This document shows, piece after piece, positions 5,742 through 5,774 of a stretch of 5,774 nucleotides of DNA; within the stretch, counting starts at the first letter, position 1, and every line of letters starts with the position of its first letter. The notes under the pieces were generated by a model, which worked only from the letters and a program-made list of their open reading frames with translations, ran no database searches and was not told the DNA's origin. This DNA comes from Planktomarina sp. Lineage in GTDB: Bacteria; Pseudomonadota; Alphaproteobacteria; Rhodobacterales; Rhodobacteraceae. The stretch is taken from the NCBI GenBank assembly GCA_022425445.1, contig JAKMFM010000217.1, positions 1 through 5,774 of the forward strand, read 5' to 3'. A program made the translations under genes and the position numbers.

Positions 5742-5774
5742 ACTTGCTGCCCTTCTTGCCTGTATTGCCGGGCC
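5734..5774 (+). CDS. N-terminal fragment of an exported protein, possibly a periplasmic cyclophilin
   Basis: An ATG inside the last codons of the isomerase gene, in the +1 frame, opens a reading frame to the right edge: MRKLAALLACIAG. The positively charged start followed by a hydrophobic stretch is typical of a signal peptide. A good Shine-Dalgarno, AAGGTGG (5721-5727), lies 6 bases before it, and the ATG overlaps the stop of the upstream gene by 8 bases, a usual arrangement for translational coupling. A cysteine at residue 10 is preceded by LLA, but that would be a very short lipoprotein signal, so I do not call a lipoprotein. In related bacteria a second, secreted isomerase often follows the cytoplasmic one, which makes that the leading guess. 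Only 13 full codons are visible, so the function is not shown by the sequence. Confidence 0.65.
   Translation, partial: MRKLAALLACIAG

Overview
This window looks like an alphaproteobacterial chromosome segment, most probably from the order Rhodobacterales (roseobacter/rhodobacter type). The main reasons are the split pyruvate dehydrogenase E1 (separate alpha and beta genes), an E1-beta carrying its own N-terminal lipoyl domain, a FtsB/DivIC-like gene directly upstream of pdhA, and a nearby pgk with a class I aldolase. By eye the coding regions have moderate GC and the gaps between genes are clearly AT-richer. The assignment rests on recognised protein families and gene order, not on a database search.

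Layout. Reading leftward from about 5.1 kb, the minus strand carries pgk (3930-5108), a class I fructose-bisphosphate aldolase (2928-3821), a FtsB/DivIC-like cell-division gene (2539-2838), pdhA (1424-2422), pdhB (53-1420) and the first 14 codons of pdhC (1-42, running off the left edge). To the right, divergent from pgk, the plus strand carries a cytoplasmic cyclophilin-type peptidyl-prolyl isomerase (5229-5741). It overlaps by 8 bases the start of a further gene with a signal-peptide-like N-terminus (5734 to the right edge).

Function. Aldolase and phosphoglycerate kinase act in the Embden-Meyerhof pathway, probably largely in the gluconeogenic direction if the organism resembles known roseobacters. 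PdhABC converts pyruvate to acetyl-CoA. pdhA-pdhB-pdhC are tightly packed (gaps of 3 and 10 bases, each Shine-Dalgarno lying in or across the end of the previous gene), so they are almost certainly one operon. pgk, fda, ftsB-like and pdhA are separated by gaps of about 90-120 bases that can each hold a promoter. I find candidate promoters before pdhA, the ftsB-like gene and pgk, and palindromic, operator-like sequences before pdhA, fda and pgk.

No exotic system, mobile element, CRISPR array, tRNA or rRNA is visible. The most interesting signals are regulatory: a perfect 9+9 bp inverted repeat overlapping the predicted pdhA promoter, a related TTAGCG-centred site before the aldolase gene, and a run of palindromes in the pgk/ppi divergent region. 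No gene-free stretch reaches 300 bases.
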